64,000 nt of DNA from Afifella marina DSM 2698 (GCF_900102695.1 NZ_FMVW01000001.1:558001-622000); one strand, 5' to 3'; shown: positions 36,429-45,569, numbered from the stretch's first letter. Numbers and translations are program-made. Notes: generated by a model not told the origin, from the letters alone.

Positions 36429-36772
36429 TTGCAACGGGCTAATAGCGCGAGCTTCGCCGGGTCCGCGGGCCCCACATCCATCTGTGGGTATGACCTAGCT
36501 GCCCGCGACCACGGCGAGCATCTGAAGATGCATATCTTCGAGCTATGGCTGGTATATGTTCTCACGTTTCTCGCTACTGAGTGACCAAATCACGCAAGGG
36601 GGAAGGGGGGAGGGTTGATCTTGGCTCAGCTCAGACCGGCCATCTTGGCTATTGCTGGCGGATGTGGTGACCGTCTTCAGATATGGCTATTCGGAGCGAC
36701 TCAAGGGCCGGAAAGCGATGCCTAAACTCTCCGAGAGGGCGCAGGACTCTGCGATGGGAGGCTGCATTGGGA
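36429..36772. other. Gap between islet genes 1 and 2
   Basis: About 340 bases without a recognised feature. A possible hairpin (GGGTCCGCGGGCCC-like) lies near 36455-36475, close to the end of gene 1. Confidence 0.4.
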
Positions 36773-37684
36773 ATGATAGATGAGTGGAGGGCCGAATACG
36801 AGCGGGAGCGATACCTGCGTGAGTTGCCGGATGTCGCCCTCAAGACGCGGTTTGATGCTCTTATTCGTAATCTGTGGTCCACCGATGCTGCCGGCAATGT
36901 GACGCCGCCACGGAGTTTTGAAAACCGGCGGGGCCTCCTTCGACTGATTTTACACACGATGCTGGAGCAGATGGAGCGAGCGAAACTGATTTTTCGCGAC
37001 TTCGATGAGCGCGAGCTACGTGAGGTGGCTAGCGCAGACTATCTACCCCCTAGACTTCGATCTCCCTTCACGGGCTCGCCCTCGTGTTTTGCGAAATTCG
37101 GCAAGCGGCCTCATATCCGCGCCGCTTTCGAGCGGGGAATCCTGAGGATTACGCCGGCCGCTGCCTATGATGATCCCTCCTTAAACGCTGCCCAGGCTGA
37201 CAAGGAGCTCGAGCATTTCAGTGTCACGCCGAACGAGCATCTGATGGTCCGGCTGTACGGGTTGAACGCCGAGCTAGAGGAGGTCGAGCGTCCAGTGCAC
37301 TGCAAAGAGCTATTCCGCACCTTGATGACGCGGAATTTTTACGTCTGGTGCTGCAGCCTCGGCTATGACGCGCGCTTGTTTCAGCCTTTCGAGGCGGAGG
37401 CGGTGCTCGTTGTGCGAAACAAGGAAGCCTTCCGAGCGCGTCTACATGAAGCGGTAAAGAAGCAGCTGCCAGAAGCTAAGTCCATTGATAGACCGATTCA
37501 ATATTATGATAATTATACAGCTGATTATAGTCAAATTATTCCGATTTTCAGTAAAAATATAAGATATTTATATCAAAATGAATATCGCTTCGCCTGGTTG
37601 GTGCCTGAAGGCTCCTCTCTGTCTACGTTCTTCGTCGAGCTCGGTCCGCTTGATGGCATCGCTGAAATATACGAGGTCATTTGA
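36773..37684 (+). CDS. Hypothetical protein, islet gene 2 (weak DUF2971-like pattern)
   Basis: 303 residues from ATG 36773; GGAGG at ~36757 is a little far but present. N-terminal half helical and charged; C-terminal half shows an order of blocks like that of DUF2971 proteins: RNFYVWCCSLGYDARLF, PIQYYDNY, then IFSKNIRYLYQNEYRFAW. Identity is low, so this is a weak resemblance. DUF2971-type proteins are common in defence regions. No catalytic residues can be named. Confidence 0.6.
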   Translation: MIDEWRAEYERERYLRELPDVALKTRFDALIRNLWSTDAAGNVTPPRSFENRRGLLRLILHTMLEQMERAKLIFRDFDERELREVASADYLPPRLRSPFTGSPSCFAKFGKRPHIRAAFERGILRITPAAAYDDPSLNAAQADKELEHFSVTPNEHLMVRLYGLNAELEEVERPVHCKELFRTLMTRNFYVWCCSLGYDARLFQPFEAEAVLVVRNKEAFRARLHEAVKKQLPEAKSIDRPIQYYDNYTADYSQIIPIFSKNIRYLYQNEYRFAWLVPEGSSLSTFFVELGPLDGIAEIYEVI

Positions 37685-37996
37685 GGCAATGAGGTGGCGG
37701 ACATAGGTACGTGTAGGATGCCAGCGCCGGGAAAGCACGTAAGCTGGTGACCAACGCTCCTGTGTTGGTTCACGGCTTGAGGTCGCTATCGTCCGCGCTG
37801 GCCGAAAGGGCATCTTTGAGAAACTACATTACCTTTGCCTGCCGCGCGTAATAGGACTTCCTCTTGCTGTATCAAAGTTAAAAATCAGAATAGACTATAG
37901 AAAAAGATCCAGCCTACAAATTATAGATCAAGTCGGTGGAGGGCTCTTTGGAGTGCAAGCCGGCGTTAGACTCCCGTTTAGATGCGAGTCAACGAC
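37685..37996. other. Gap between islet genes 2 and 3
   Basis: About 310 bases. Short frames only. AT-rich around 37860-37930, where the promoter of the next gene may lie, but no clear boxes were picked out. Confidence 0.4.
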
Positions 37997-38779
37997 ATGA
38001 GCGATTACGTACTATTCCAGATGTGGGAGCCGTTCCGCGTCTCTCTGATAGAGCAGCATGATTTCTATGTCAGAGAAGCTCGCAGTCGGTTGCTCTCGAG
38101 ATTCGAGAACATTGAAGCAGACGCAGACAGGGCGGCAAACGCTTGGCTGGAAGAGGGCGGAAGGTGGTTTAACCCCGACGACGACCCTGGAAGATATTAC
38201 GAAGTCGCCAATGATGTTGGCATTCAGCATTACCAGATGCTCTGCGACATGCGAGAACAGACCCGTCTGAGTGTCGTGGCAGGCATGTACCATCAATGGG
38301 ACAAACAGCTGCGCGATTGGCTGGTTCGCGAAATTCAACATTGGCACCGCGGTGACTGTGTGCCGGCAAAAGTGTGGGGGGGCGATTTCATTCGGATAGT
38401 TGATCTGTTGGAGAGTTTCGGGTGGCCAGTTCGGAGGGCCGATTACTTCAAATCGCTCGACGCATGCCGTTTGGTCGTTAACGTCTACAAGCATGGAGAA
38501 GGACCGTCCCTGCAGGACCTGAAACGACGCTATCCCGAGTACCTCCACGACCCATTTGGTGGTGAGGGCAGTAGCCTTTCAAATGTGGCTCTGCGCGATC
38601 ATACCGCCCTTCGAGTAGACGATCATCAGTTCCAGGGCTTCGATGGAGCGATACGAGCTTTCTGGGGCGACGTTCCAGAAAGCGTTTTCAGCTCCAGCAT
38701 ATCGACCGTGCCGCAGTGGTTTGAAAAGGCAATCCTTGAGGACCGCAAGTTGATTGACGAAACTGGAGCGAAGCGCTGA
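37997..38779 (+). CDS. Hypothetical protein, islet gene 3 (possible HEPN-like)
   Basis: 260 residues from ATG 37997 (MSDYVLFQMWEP). It is helical and soluble. A C-terminal stretch RLVVNVYKHGEGPS looks like the RNxxKHG segment of HEPN-type ribonucleases, with a WDKQLRDWLVREIQHW helix before it. This is only a motif-level resemblance. Codon use is closer to the host than that of gene 1. Third of three unknown genes in a row, just upstream of the GFA gene. Confidence 0.6.
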   Translation: MSDYVLFQMWEPFRVSLIEQHDFYVREARSRLLSRFENIEADADRAANAWLEEGGRWFNPDDDPGRYYEVANDVGIQHYQMLCDMREQTRLSVVAGMYHQWDKQLRDWLVREIQHWHRGDCVPAKVWGGDFIRIVDLLESFGWPVRRADYFKSLDACRLVVNVYKHGEGPSLQDLKRRYPEYLHDPFGGEGSSLSNVALRDHTALRVDDHQFQGFDGAIRAFWGDVPESVFSSSISTVPQWFEKAILEDRKLIDETGAKR

Positions 38780-38886
38780 TCCGCGGCTGCGCTTCTGGCT
38801 CACCCGCTTCGCAGAGCATTCGCCGCGCTGCCGCCCGTTTCCGGCCGCAAACCTTGCCCCGATACACGGCTCTTGGAGATCAGATC

Positions 38887-39327
38887 ATGGCGTTGGAACG
38901 GGTGATGCGGAGCGGGCAGTGTCATTGCGGGGCGGTGCGTTTTGAGGCGGAGCTGGTCGATGATCTTGCGACGGCGCGCCGGTGCACCTGCTCTTTTTGC
39001 CGGATGCGCGGTGCGGTCGCCGTCTCGGCGGTGACGGGCGGCGTCAGGATTCTTGAGGGCGAGGCGTTTTTGACGCGTTATCGCTTCAACACCGGGACGG
39101 CGGAGCATTTTTTCTGTTCGCGCTGCGGGATCTACACGCACCATCAGCGGCGCTCCGACCCGCTTCAGTATGGCGTCAACGTCGCGTGTCTTCAGGGGCT
39201 GAGCCCGTTCGATTTCGCCGAGGTGCCGGTCACGGACGGCGTCGAGCATCCGTCTGACACCGGTCGGCCGTCGCGCCTCGCCGGCGTTTTGCGCTTCATT
39301 CCCGCGGAAGACGACGCGACGTCGTGA
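38887..39327 (+). CDS. GFA family (CENP-V/GFA domain) protein
   Basis: 146 residues with the zinc-binding Cys pattern of the glutathione-dependent formaldehyde-activating family: GQCHCGAVRFE, CTCSFCRMRGAV, and CSRCGIYTHHQRRSDP. GGAG is eight bases before ATG 38887. Most members are not proven formaldehyde enzymes; it is a cytoplasmic zinc protein likely linked to thiol chemistry. Confidence 0.93.
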   Translation: MALERVMRSGQCHCGAVRFEAELVDDLATARRCTCSFCRMRGAVAVSAVTGGVRILEGEAFLTRYRFNTGTAEHFFCSRCGIYTHHQRRSDPLQYGVNVACLQGLSPFDFAEVPVTDGVEHPSDTGRPSRLAGVLRFIPAEDDATS

Positions 39328-39339
39328 ACGGGCGGCGAG

Positions 39340-39640
39340 CGAGATGAGAAACAAAGTCTGAGATCTGACGGGGCCTCGGCGACCCCCACCCGACGCGCCT
39401 CGCGGCCTTGCTGGAGAAGCGGGCGCCGAAGGGGGTGGAGTGGCGCCCGGACCGCGAGGGCGGCGGGAATGGATTTCAGAGTGGCACGGACGTCCCCCTC
39501 CCCCTTGTGGGGAGGGGTTAGGGGTGGGGGTCCGCTGGAAGAAACAACGTGTGAGATCTGACGGGGCCTCGGCGACCCCCACCCGACGCTCCGTTGGAGC
39601 GTCGACCTCCCCACAAGGGGGAGGTGGGGCTGACGCCTTG
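39340..39640. repeat. Composite palindromic repeat block A
   Basis: GC-rich intergenic repeat. A near-perfect hairpin of CCCCTCCCC pairing with GGGGAGGGG around a CTTGT loop lies at ~39495-39516. A spacer follows (gaaacaacg, gagatctgacgg, ctcggcgacccccacccgacgc), then the reverse-oriented hairpin with CTCCCC / GGGGGAG at ~39606-39625. An additional spacer-only copy lies at 39345-39400. The same unit occurs at 41.6-42.2 kb and in part at 51.4-51.8 kb. Confidence 0.9.
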
Positions 39641-39697
39641 CCTGGGAGTGGGCGGCGCTCTTGGCGTGGCCGTGCCTTGCGGCGTCAGGCGGCGGCG

Positions 39698-40537
39698 TTA
39701 CGCGGCGGCGGCTTGGGCGGGGCGGGGTTGGATGGTGATGCGGTTGCCCCATGGATCGGTGAAAGAGGGGGCGATGAAAGAGGGATCGGCGCGGGTTTTC
39801 GCGCCGAGGCGGGCGGCCTCGTCCGGGGTGGCGGCGAGGACGAGTTCGGCGAGGCCGGCGGCATCCGGGCTGCGCCGGCCGGCGCCGCGGCTGTTCCAGA
39901 CATTCGTGCCGATGTGATGGTGGTAGCCGCCGGTTGCAAAGAAGCGCGCGGCGGGAAGCGTCGCGGAGAGATCGAAGCCGAGCGCGCCGCCATAAAAGGT
40001 CTCCGCGTCGCCGACATCGCCGACCTGCAGATGGACGTGGCCGATGACGGTGCCTTGCGGTGCGCCGGCCCAGCGGCCCGGCGCCTGGATGAGGCTTTGA
40101 ATGTCGAGGGGCCGCGTGTCCATCGCCACCATCTGGCCGTTCCACCTCCAGGCGGAGCGGGGCCGGTCGGCGTAGATCTCGATGCCGTTGCCTTCGGGGT
40201 CTTGCAGATAGACGGCCTCGGAGACGACATGGTCGGAGGCGCCGTCGAGCCGGCCGCCCGCCTCGCCGTAATGGCGGAGCCAGCGGCCGAGATCGTCGCG
40301 ATGGGGGACGAGGAAGGCCGTGTGGAAGAGGCCGGCCTCGAAGGGGAGAGAGCGCGCCTGCGCGTCGCGGCGGAGCTCGATCAGGGGCAGGTCGCCCTGG
40401 CCGAGAATGCGGCTCTCGCCGTCGCCGGCGATGGTGTCGAGGCCGATCACACGCTCATAGAAATCGCCGACCGTGTCGAGATCGCGGACGGTGAGGACAA
40501 CACGGTCAATGGAAAGAGGGGCGTCGCTGGTCGCCAT
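39698..40537 (-). CDS. VOC-family dioxygenase (CatE-like)
   Basis: 279 residues: two vicinal-oxygen-chelate modules (roughly residues 10-130 and 145-265). The metal ligands appear as FHTAFLVP, the Glu in DPEGNGIEIYADRP and GHVHLQVGD, an order found in CatE-type extradiol dioxygenases that cleave catechols. AGGAG is seven bases before ATG 40537; the frame to 40612 is not needed. A LysR gene diverges 143 bases away and probably regulates it. The true substrate is unknown. Confidence 0.9.
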   Translation of the reverse strand: MATSDAPLSIDRVVLTVRDLDTVGDFYERVIGLDTIAGDGESRILGQGDLPLIELRRDAQARSLPFEAGLFHTAFLVPHRDDLGRWLRHYGEAGGRLDGASDHVVSEAVYLQDPEGNGIEIYADRPRSAWRWNGQMVAMDTRPLDIQSLIQAPGRWAGAPQGTVIGHVHLQVGDVGDAETFYGGALGFDLSATLPAARFFATGGYHHHIGTNVWNSRGAGRRSPDAAGLAELVLAATPDEAARLGAKTRADPSFIAPSFTDPWGNRITIQPRPAQAAAA

Positions 40538-40680
40538 GAGATATCTCCTGGGGCGCGCCGTCAGATGGTGGGCGCTTGGGGGGCTGGGGTGCGCTTGGGG
40601 GGCGCGGGTCATGAAGGGAATTTAGGGTGGGCGATCTTTCGCGATAACGGGCTTGATGGGCGAATGACTGTCGCCGTATC

Positions 40681-41625
40681 GTGGACAATATGGATTATGT
40701 GGACGGTATCCGGACCTTCGTCGCCGTGGTCGAGACGGGCTCCTTCACGGCGGCCGGAGAGCGGCTCGGCATTTCCAACAAGCTTGCGAGCAAATATGTC
40801 GCCGCGCTCGAAGATAGGCTCGGGCGCGCGCTTCTTTACCGGACGACCCGCTCCGTCTCGCTGACGGAGGATGGCGAGCGCTGGCTGCCCTATGCGCGAA
40901 ACGTGCTCGTCTCTCTGGAAGCGGCCGATGCGGCGCTCGATCAGCCGGCGAACGGGCTTTCTGGACGGCTGCGCATCACCTCCGGCACGACCTTCGGCGA
41001 ATTGTGCCTGGCGGATGCCGCACAGAGTTTCATCGACACCTATCCCGGAATGCGCGTCGATCTCGTTTTGTCGGACGAGATGAAGGATCTCGTCGCCGGC
41101 GGCTTCGACCTTGCGGTGCGCATCAGCGTGCCGCGGGATTCCAGTTACAAGATGGCGGGTATCGGGACGATCACATCGCAGATTGCCGCAAGCCCCGGCT
41201 ATCTTGAAGCGCATGGCACGCCGCAACGCCCCGACGATCTCGCCGATCACCAGGCGATCTTCGATCTGAACGACGATCCGCCGCGGCGCTGGCGTTTTCG
41301 CGACGGCAAGAAAGAGAAGGTGGTGGAGGTGGCGGGGCGGCTTGCCGTCAACAGCGCCTCGGCGACGATCCGCCAGGCGATCGCCGGCCACGGGCTGATC
41401 CGTGCGCCCGATATTTTTCTCAAACCGCATCTCGCACGCGGCGATCTCGTCACCGTGCTCGACGATTTCACGGTGCGCGACAGGGTGCGCGACAGGGCGC
41501 GCGACAGGGCAGGCGAGCGCGCGATCCATCTCCTGACGGCGCCGAGCGCCTTCCGCTCCGACAAGGTCCAGGCTTTTACGTCGGTCCTCAGGCAGCATCT
41601 CGCGCGGCTGAGGGGGCGGGCGTGA
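40681..41625 (+). CDS. LysR-family transcriptional regulator
   Basis: 314 residues. The N-terminal winged HTH reads MDYVDGIRTFVAVVETGSFTAAGERLGISNKLASKYVAALEDRLG; the effector-binding domain follows (RLRITSGTTFGELCLAD). A repetitive segment near the C-terminus (DRVRDRARDRAGER) is an imperfect 12-base repeat. Divergent from the VOC gene, so it is the likely controller of that gene. The true start may be GTG 40681 or ATG 40690. Confidence 0.92.
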   Translation: MDNMDYVDGIRTFVAVVETGSFTAAGERLGISNKLASKYVAALEDRLGRALLYRTTRSVSLTEDGERWLPYARNVLVSLEAADAALDQPANGLSGRLRITSGTTFGELCLADAAQSFIDTYPGMRVDLVLSDEMKDLVAGGFDLAVRISVPRDSSYKMAGIGTITSQIAASPGYLEAHGTPQRPDDLADHQAIFDLNDDPPRRWRFRDGKKEKVVEVAGRLAVNSASATIRQAIAGHGLIRAPDIFLKPHLARGDLVTVLDDFTVRDRVRDRARDRAGERAIHLLTAPSAFRSDKVQAFTSVLRQHLARLRGRA

Positions 41626-41639
41626 TCTGAGAGGTGTGC

Positions 41640-42190
41640 CGTGCGCCGCGGCCTTGCTGAAGAAGCGGGCGCCGAAGGGGGGCGTTGCGGGGGCCACAGA
41701 TTTCAAAGTGGGCACGGTTTTGAGGGTGGGCACGGATGTTCCCCTCCCCCTTGTGGGGAGGGGTTAGGGGTGGGGGTCTGCTAGAAGAAACAACGTCTGA
41801 GATCTGACGGATCCTCGGCGACCCCCACCCGACGCGCCGGGCGGCGCGTCGACCTCCCCACAAGGGGGAGGTGGGCGTGTGCGGCGCGGCCTTGCTGGAG
41901 AAGCGGGCACCGAGGAGGCTGGAACGGCGTTGGGGGCGCGACGTAGCGCGACCGGATTCGAGGGCGTGCCTGGATCTGAGGGCGGGCACAGAGTTCAGAG
42001 CGGGCATGGGTTTGAGAGTGGCACGGCCGTCCCTCTCCCCCTTGTGGGGAGGGGTTAGGGGTGGGGGGCCGCTAAGGAAACCGGCGCAGGGTGGTTGGAA
42101 CGAATTCGGCGCCCCCCCCCCCGACGCACCGGGCGGCGCGTCGACCTCCCCACAAGGGGGAGGTGGGGGCGTGCGGCGCGGCCGGGGCTT
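41640..42190. repeat. Composite palindromic repeat block B
   Basis: Two more copies of the unit seen at 39.3 kb. Hairpins lie at ~41738-41763, 41856-41873, 42037-42057 and 42145-42165, with the gaaacaacgtctgagatctgacgg spacer between the first two and a shortened spacer between the last two. A run of 11 C is at 42111-42122. No gene lies in this 620-base stretch. The unit ends in a ggccttgctggagaagcgggc stretch that is also present in block A. Confidence 0.9.
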
Positions 42191-42245
42191 GGCTGGGCCG
42201 GGGGCGAGGTGAGCGTTTTGGGGCTCGGTCAGATGCCCAAAAGCC

Positions 42246-43019
42246 TCATTCGCTGCAAAAGCGGATATGGGGGCGGCCGGAGCTTTCGTCGGGGCTCACC
42301 TCCGCCTTGATGCGGAAGACCTCGTGCAGCAGGCTTTCGGTCATCACCTTCGACGGCAGGTCGCAGGCGACGAGCGCGCCGTTCTGCATCACGGCGATCC
42401 GGTCGCAGAACATGGATGCGAGATTGAGATCGTGTAGGGCCACGACGCTGGTGAGGTCGAGATCGCGCACCATGCGCAGGATCTCGATCTGATGGTGGAT
42501 GTCGAGATGGTTGGTCGGCTCGTCGAGGAACATGATCGTCGGCGATTGGGCGAGCGCGCGTGCGATGTGGACGCGCTGGCGCTCGCCGCCCGACAGCGTC
42601 TGCCAGGCCTGGCCGCGCCGCGCGACCATGTCGACGCGCGCAATGGCGGCGGCGACGGCCGCCTCGTCCGCAGACGACCAGCCGGACAGCGCCGAGCGAT
42701 GCGGCGTGCGCCCGAGCTTCACCACGTCGCGGACGCTGAGATTGGTGTCGGATGCCGCACTTTGCTGAACGAAGGCGAGCTGGCGTGCGAGCGCCCGGCG
42801 CGACAGGCTCGCGATGTTCTGCCCCTCGATCTCGACTTGTCCCGAACGCGGCCGTTTGAGCCCGGCGAGAAGGCGCAGGAGCGAGGATTTCCCCGATCCG
42901 TTCGGCCCGATGAGGCCGAGCGTCTCGTTCTTTTCGACGCGCAGGGAGACGTCGCGCACGATGGTTTTTTGCCCGACGCCCCAGGTGAGATTGTCGGCGC
43001 GGATCGTCATGCTCGTCAT
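42246..43019 (-). CDS. ATP-binding subunit of an iron-chelate/B12-type ABC importer
   Basis: 257 residues; an intact ABC ATPase: Walker A GPNGSGKSS, Q-loop FVQQ, signature LSGGERQRV, Walker B IMFLDEPT, H-loop VALHDLN. The sequence type is FecE/BtuD/HmuV. ATG 43019 overlaps the permease stop by four bases; the longer frame to 43388 lies within the permease gene. It powers uptake through the permease encoded just upstream. Confidence 0.93.
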   Translation of the reverse strand: MTSMTIRADNLTWGVGQKTIVRDVSLRVEKNETLGLIGPNGSGKSSLLRLLAGLKRPRSGQVEIEGQNIASLSRRALARQLAFVQQSAASDTNLSVRDVVKLGRTPHRSALSGWSSADEAAVAAAIARVDMVARRGQAWQTLSGGERQRVHIARALAQSPTIMFLDEPTNHLDIHHQIEILRMVRDLDLTSVVALHDLNLASMFCDRIAVMQNGALVACDLPSKVMTESLLHEVFRIKAEVSPDESSGRPHIRFCSE

Positions 43020-44140
43020 GTTGATGGCCGCGCGCGATAGAGGATGATGGCGAAGAACGGCACGCCGACGAGCGCCGTCACGACGCCGATCGGCACCGTC
43101 TGCTGCGTGGCGACGACGCGCGAGGCGATATCGGCGAGCACCATGAAGACGGCGCCGAGCGCGGCCGAGGCCGGCAAAAGGCGCAGATGCAGCGGGCCGA
43201 CGATGTAGCGCGCCGCATGGGGCACGACGAGGCCGACGAAGCCGATCGCGCCGACCATGCTGACGATGGTGGCCGTGATCATCGCCGTCACCGCGAAGAG
43301 AACGAGGCGAATGCGCGCCACGGGCACGCCGAGGGCCGCCGCATCCTCGTCGCCGAAGGTGAAGGCATCGAGCGTGCGGGCCATCCACAGGCAGACGGCG
43401 AGGCCGAAGACAATGACGAGGATGAGAAGCTGAAAGTCCGGCCAGCGCACGCCGCCGAAACTGCCGAGAAGCCAGAACATCACGTCGCGCGCCTGCTGGG
43501 CGTTGCCCGACGTCGTCACGATGTAGGAGGTGAGCGCGTTGAAGAGCTGCGCCGCCGCGACGCCCGCGAGGATCGTGTGGTTCGGGCCGCTGGTGGCGCC
43601 GTTGGAGAGAAGCGCAACGAGGGCGAAGGCCGAAAAAGCGCCGGCAAAGGCGCCCATCGACAGGGACAGACTGCCGGCGCCGATGCCGAGAACGATGACG
43701 CAGACGGCCCCGGTCGAGGCGCCGGCCGAGACGCCGAGCACGAAGGGTTCGGCGAGCGGGTTGCGCAGGAGCGCCTGCAGGATGGCGCCGCAGAGCGCGA
43801 GACCCGCCCCGGAAAGGGCCGCCACCAGCGCGCGGCTGAGACGCAGATCCCAGACGACGGATTCCTGAATGGGCGGAATGTCGGCGCCGGTGAGCCCGAG
43901 ACCGTTGCTGATCGCCAGAACCACCGTCCCGAACCCGATCCTGTAGTCGCCGATCGTCGTTGCCAGGGCGACGACGAAAGCGAGCGCCACCAGCATGAAC
44001 GCGAGGAAGAGGGCGAGCCAGCCGGCCCCGTCTTCCGATGTGGCTGGCGATGTTGCTGGCGAGGTTTCGGGCGAGGCTTCTGGCGCGGTTTCTGGCGGTG
44101 TCTCGGGCGGTGCCGCTGGCGATGCTTTTGGTGTCGTCAC
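43016..44140 (-). CDS. FecCD/BtuC-type permease of the same importer
   Basis: 374 residues with about ten hydrophobic helices in the FecCD pattern (RLSRALVAALSGAGLALCGAILQ, NPLAEPFVLGVSAGAS, GFVGLVVPHAARYIVG). Starts with GTG 44140, overlapping the binding-protein stop by GTGA. The first ~35 residues are an unusual Pro/Ser/Thr/Glu-rich tail built from an imperfect 12-base repeat (ETPPETAPEASPETS...) before helix 1. This tail is not part of the family and could vary in length. Confidence 0.93.
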   Translation of the reverse strand: MTTPKASPAAPPETPPETAPEASPETSPATSPATSEDGAGWLALFLAFMLVALAFVVALATTIGDYRIGFGTVVLAISNGLGLTGADIPPIQESVVWDLRLSRALVAALSGAGLALCGAILQALLRNPLAEPFVLGVSAGASTGAVCVIVLGIGAGSLSLSMGAFAGAFSAFALVALLSNGATSGPNHTILAGVAAAQLFNALTSYIVTTSGNAQQARDVMFWLLGSFGGVRWPDFQLLILVIVFGLAVCLWMARTLDAFTFGDEDAAALGVPVARIRLVLFAVTAMITATIVSMVGAIGFVGLVVPHAARYIVGPLHLRLLPASAALGAVFMVLADIASRVVATQQTVPIGVVTALVGVPFFAIILYRARPST

Positions 44141-45156
44141 TTGAGGTCGAGCGTCCGCAATTGCCTGGCGACCTGTTCGGCGCCGTAGAGGGTCTGGATG
44201 CTCGGATTCATGGCCGCGCCCCTCATGACGACGATGCGGCCCTTTTTGACCGCCTCCATCTGGCTGACGGTCGGATCGGACGTCAGATAGGCGATCTTCG
44301 CGTCCGCCGCGTCGAGCGCCCAGCGCTTGCGATCGACCTGCGAGGCCACGATGACGGTCGGATCGGCCGCCATGATGCCTTCCCATCCGAGCGTCGGCCA
44401 GTCGGCTTCGGTCTTGATCGCATTCGAGCCGCCGAGGAGATCGGCGATATAGCCCGACGGGCCGTTGCCGCCGCCGAGATAGGCATCGTCCGCGGGCGAG
44501 GGGCTGGAGAACCAGAAGACGAAGGTCGGGTGCTCCGAACCGGAGAATTCGGCGCGCAGAGCCGCCTCGCGCGCCTTCAGATCGGCGATGAGGGCCTCGC
44601 CGCGATCGGCGACGTCGAAGATCCGCGCTAGGTCGTCGATCTCCTGATAGAGGAGATCCATGGTCCACAGCGCGTCGCGGCTGCCATAGGCGTCGTTGGC
44701 GTTAAGCGTCGTCGAACAGGCGCTCGGCGCAAGATAGGTCGGGATGTCGAGGCGTTCGAAATCGTCGCGCTTGGCGACCTTGCTGTCCGGCCCCATCAGG
44801 GTCGTCAACATCGCGGCGACGAAATCCGGCTGTTTCGACAGGACCGATTCAAGCGTCGGAAATTCGACGGTCAGGACATCGACCTCGTCCTTTGCCGCAC
44901 GCAGTTCCGGCAGAACCTCGCTCGGCCAGAAAGCGGTGGCGGCCATGCGGTCCTTCAGACCGAGCAGGAGCATGATCTCGGCGGTGTTCTGACCGAGCGC
45001 GACGGCGCGCTCGGGCGCCTTGTCGAACGTGACCTCCCGGCCGCAATTTTCGATCGTGAGGGGATAGCTCGTCGGCTCGGCGCGAACCGATGTGCTGAAG
45101 GCGGCCATGAGAACGGCGAGCGAGAGCAGGATCCTGTTCGGCATTGTCGGGTCCAT
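44137..45156 (-). CDS. Periplasmic binding protein of the iron-chelate/B12-type importer
   Basis: 339 residues. An N-terminal signal peptide (MPNRILLSLAVLMAAFSTSVRA) precedes a type III (FepB/BtuF) binding protein: REVTFDKAPERAVALGQNTAEIMLLLGLKDR is the N-terminal lobe start, and GWEGIMAADPTVIVASQ in the C-lobe is typical. No lipobox. It captures a metal chelate or corrinoid and delivers it to the permease. First gene of the operon; ATG 45144 is an alternative start. No cobalamin riboswitch was recognised upstream. Confidence 0.92.
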   Translation of the reverse strand: MDPTMPNRILLSLAVLMAAFSTSVRAEPTSYPLTIENCGREVTFDKAPERAVALGQNTAEIMLLLGLKDRMAATAFWPSEVLPELRAAKDEVDVLTVEFPTLESVLSKQPDFVAAMLTTLMGPDSKVAKRDDFERLDIPTYLAPSACSTTLNANDAYGSRDALWTMDLLYQEIDDLARIFDVADRGEALIADLKAREAALRAEFSGSEHPTFVFWFSSPSPADDAYLGGGNGPSGYIADLLGGSNAIKTEADWPTLGWEGIMAADPTVIVASQVDRKRWALDAADAKIAYLTSDPTVSQMEAVKKGRIVVMRGAAMNPSIQTLYGAEQVARQLRTLDLK

Positions 45157-45569
45157 TGTGCACCGGGGAACGTGGCGCCTGCCTATTCGGACATGTTGGA
45201 GAAAACAAGACTCTCGCGCTCATGATTTTGTGGGGTTGCGCGGGTTGGAGGGCGCCCGGGCCTGTGTCGGCTGCCAGTGCCATGGCCTCTGTATAGGGCT
45301 TGCGGAAGGTGGGCTTGAGGGCTGTCGGGTGACAGGGGCGTGGGGTGCGGCGGATGCCGTGGCGGCTTTCTGCTGCCATTCGAAAGACTACCGCAATGGG
45401 CCGAAAGGGGGATGGTCGGCTTTCAGCCTTCGTTCTCGCATAGCTGCCGTTCGGCTCCGAGAGGAACCAGCCGTTTCCTATCGCGGCAGTTCAGGACTGT
45501 ACAAAGGCCGACGCCCTTATTGGTTGAACATTTCACGTCTTTCCGATTGAAGGAGGCGGGGGGAGTTCA
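45157..45569. other. Gap between importer operon and type IIG gene
   Basis: About 410 bases. It must contain divergent promoters for the importer and the restriction-modification gene. No Fur-like or B12-box sequence was recognised. A stretch at 45398-45424 resembles one near 27.07 kb (see findings). Confidence 0.45.

Noticed and set aside
39440-40864. A 474-residue plus-strand frame across the VOC gene
   Set aside because: Gly/Ala/Arg-rich shadow of the VOC gene on the other strand and of the repeat block; no domain.
39340-42190. CRISPR array
   Set aside because: The repeats are palindromic composite elements with alternating orientation and no regular unique spacers; no cas genes are present.
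43187-44188. A 333-residue plus-strand frame opposite the FecCD permease
   Set aside because: Antisense shadow with strongly biased composition.
44849-45379. A 176-residue minus-strand frame overlapping the start of the binding-protein gene
   Set aside because: It overlaps the binding-protein gene in another phase and has no domain; the signal peptide of the binding protein is convincing.
45157-45400. Cobalamin riboswitch upstream of the B12/iron-type importer
   Set aside because: I looked on the minus strand for the conserved B12-box and the GCCACTG element and found no acceptable match, so the substrate cannot be set to cobalamin.
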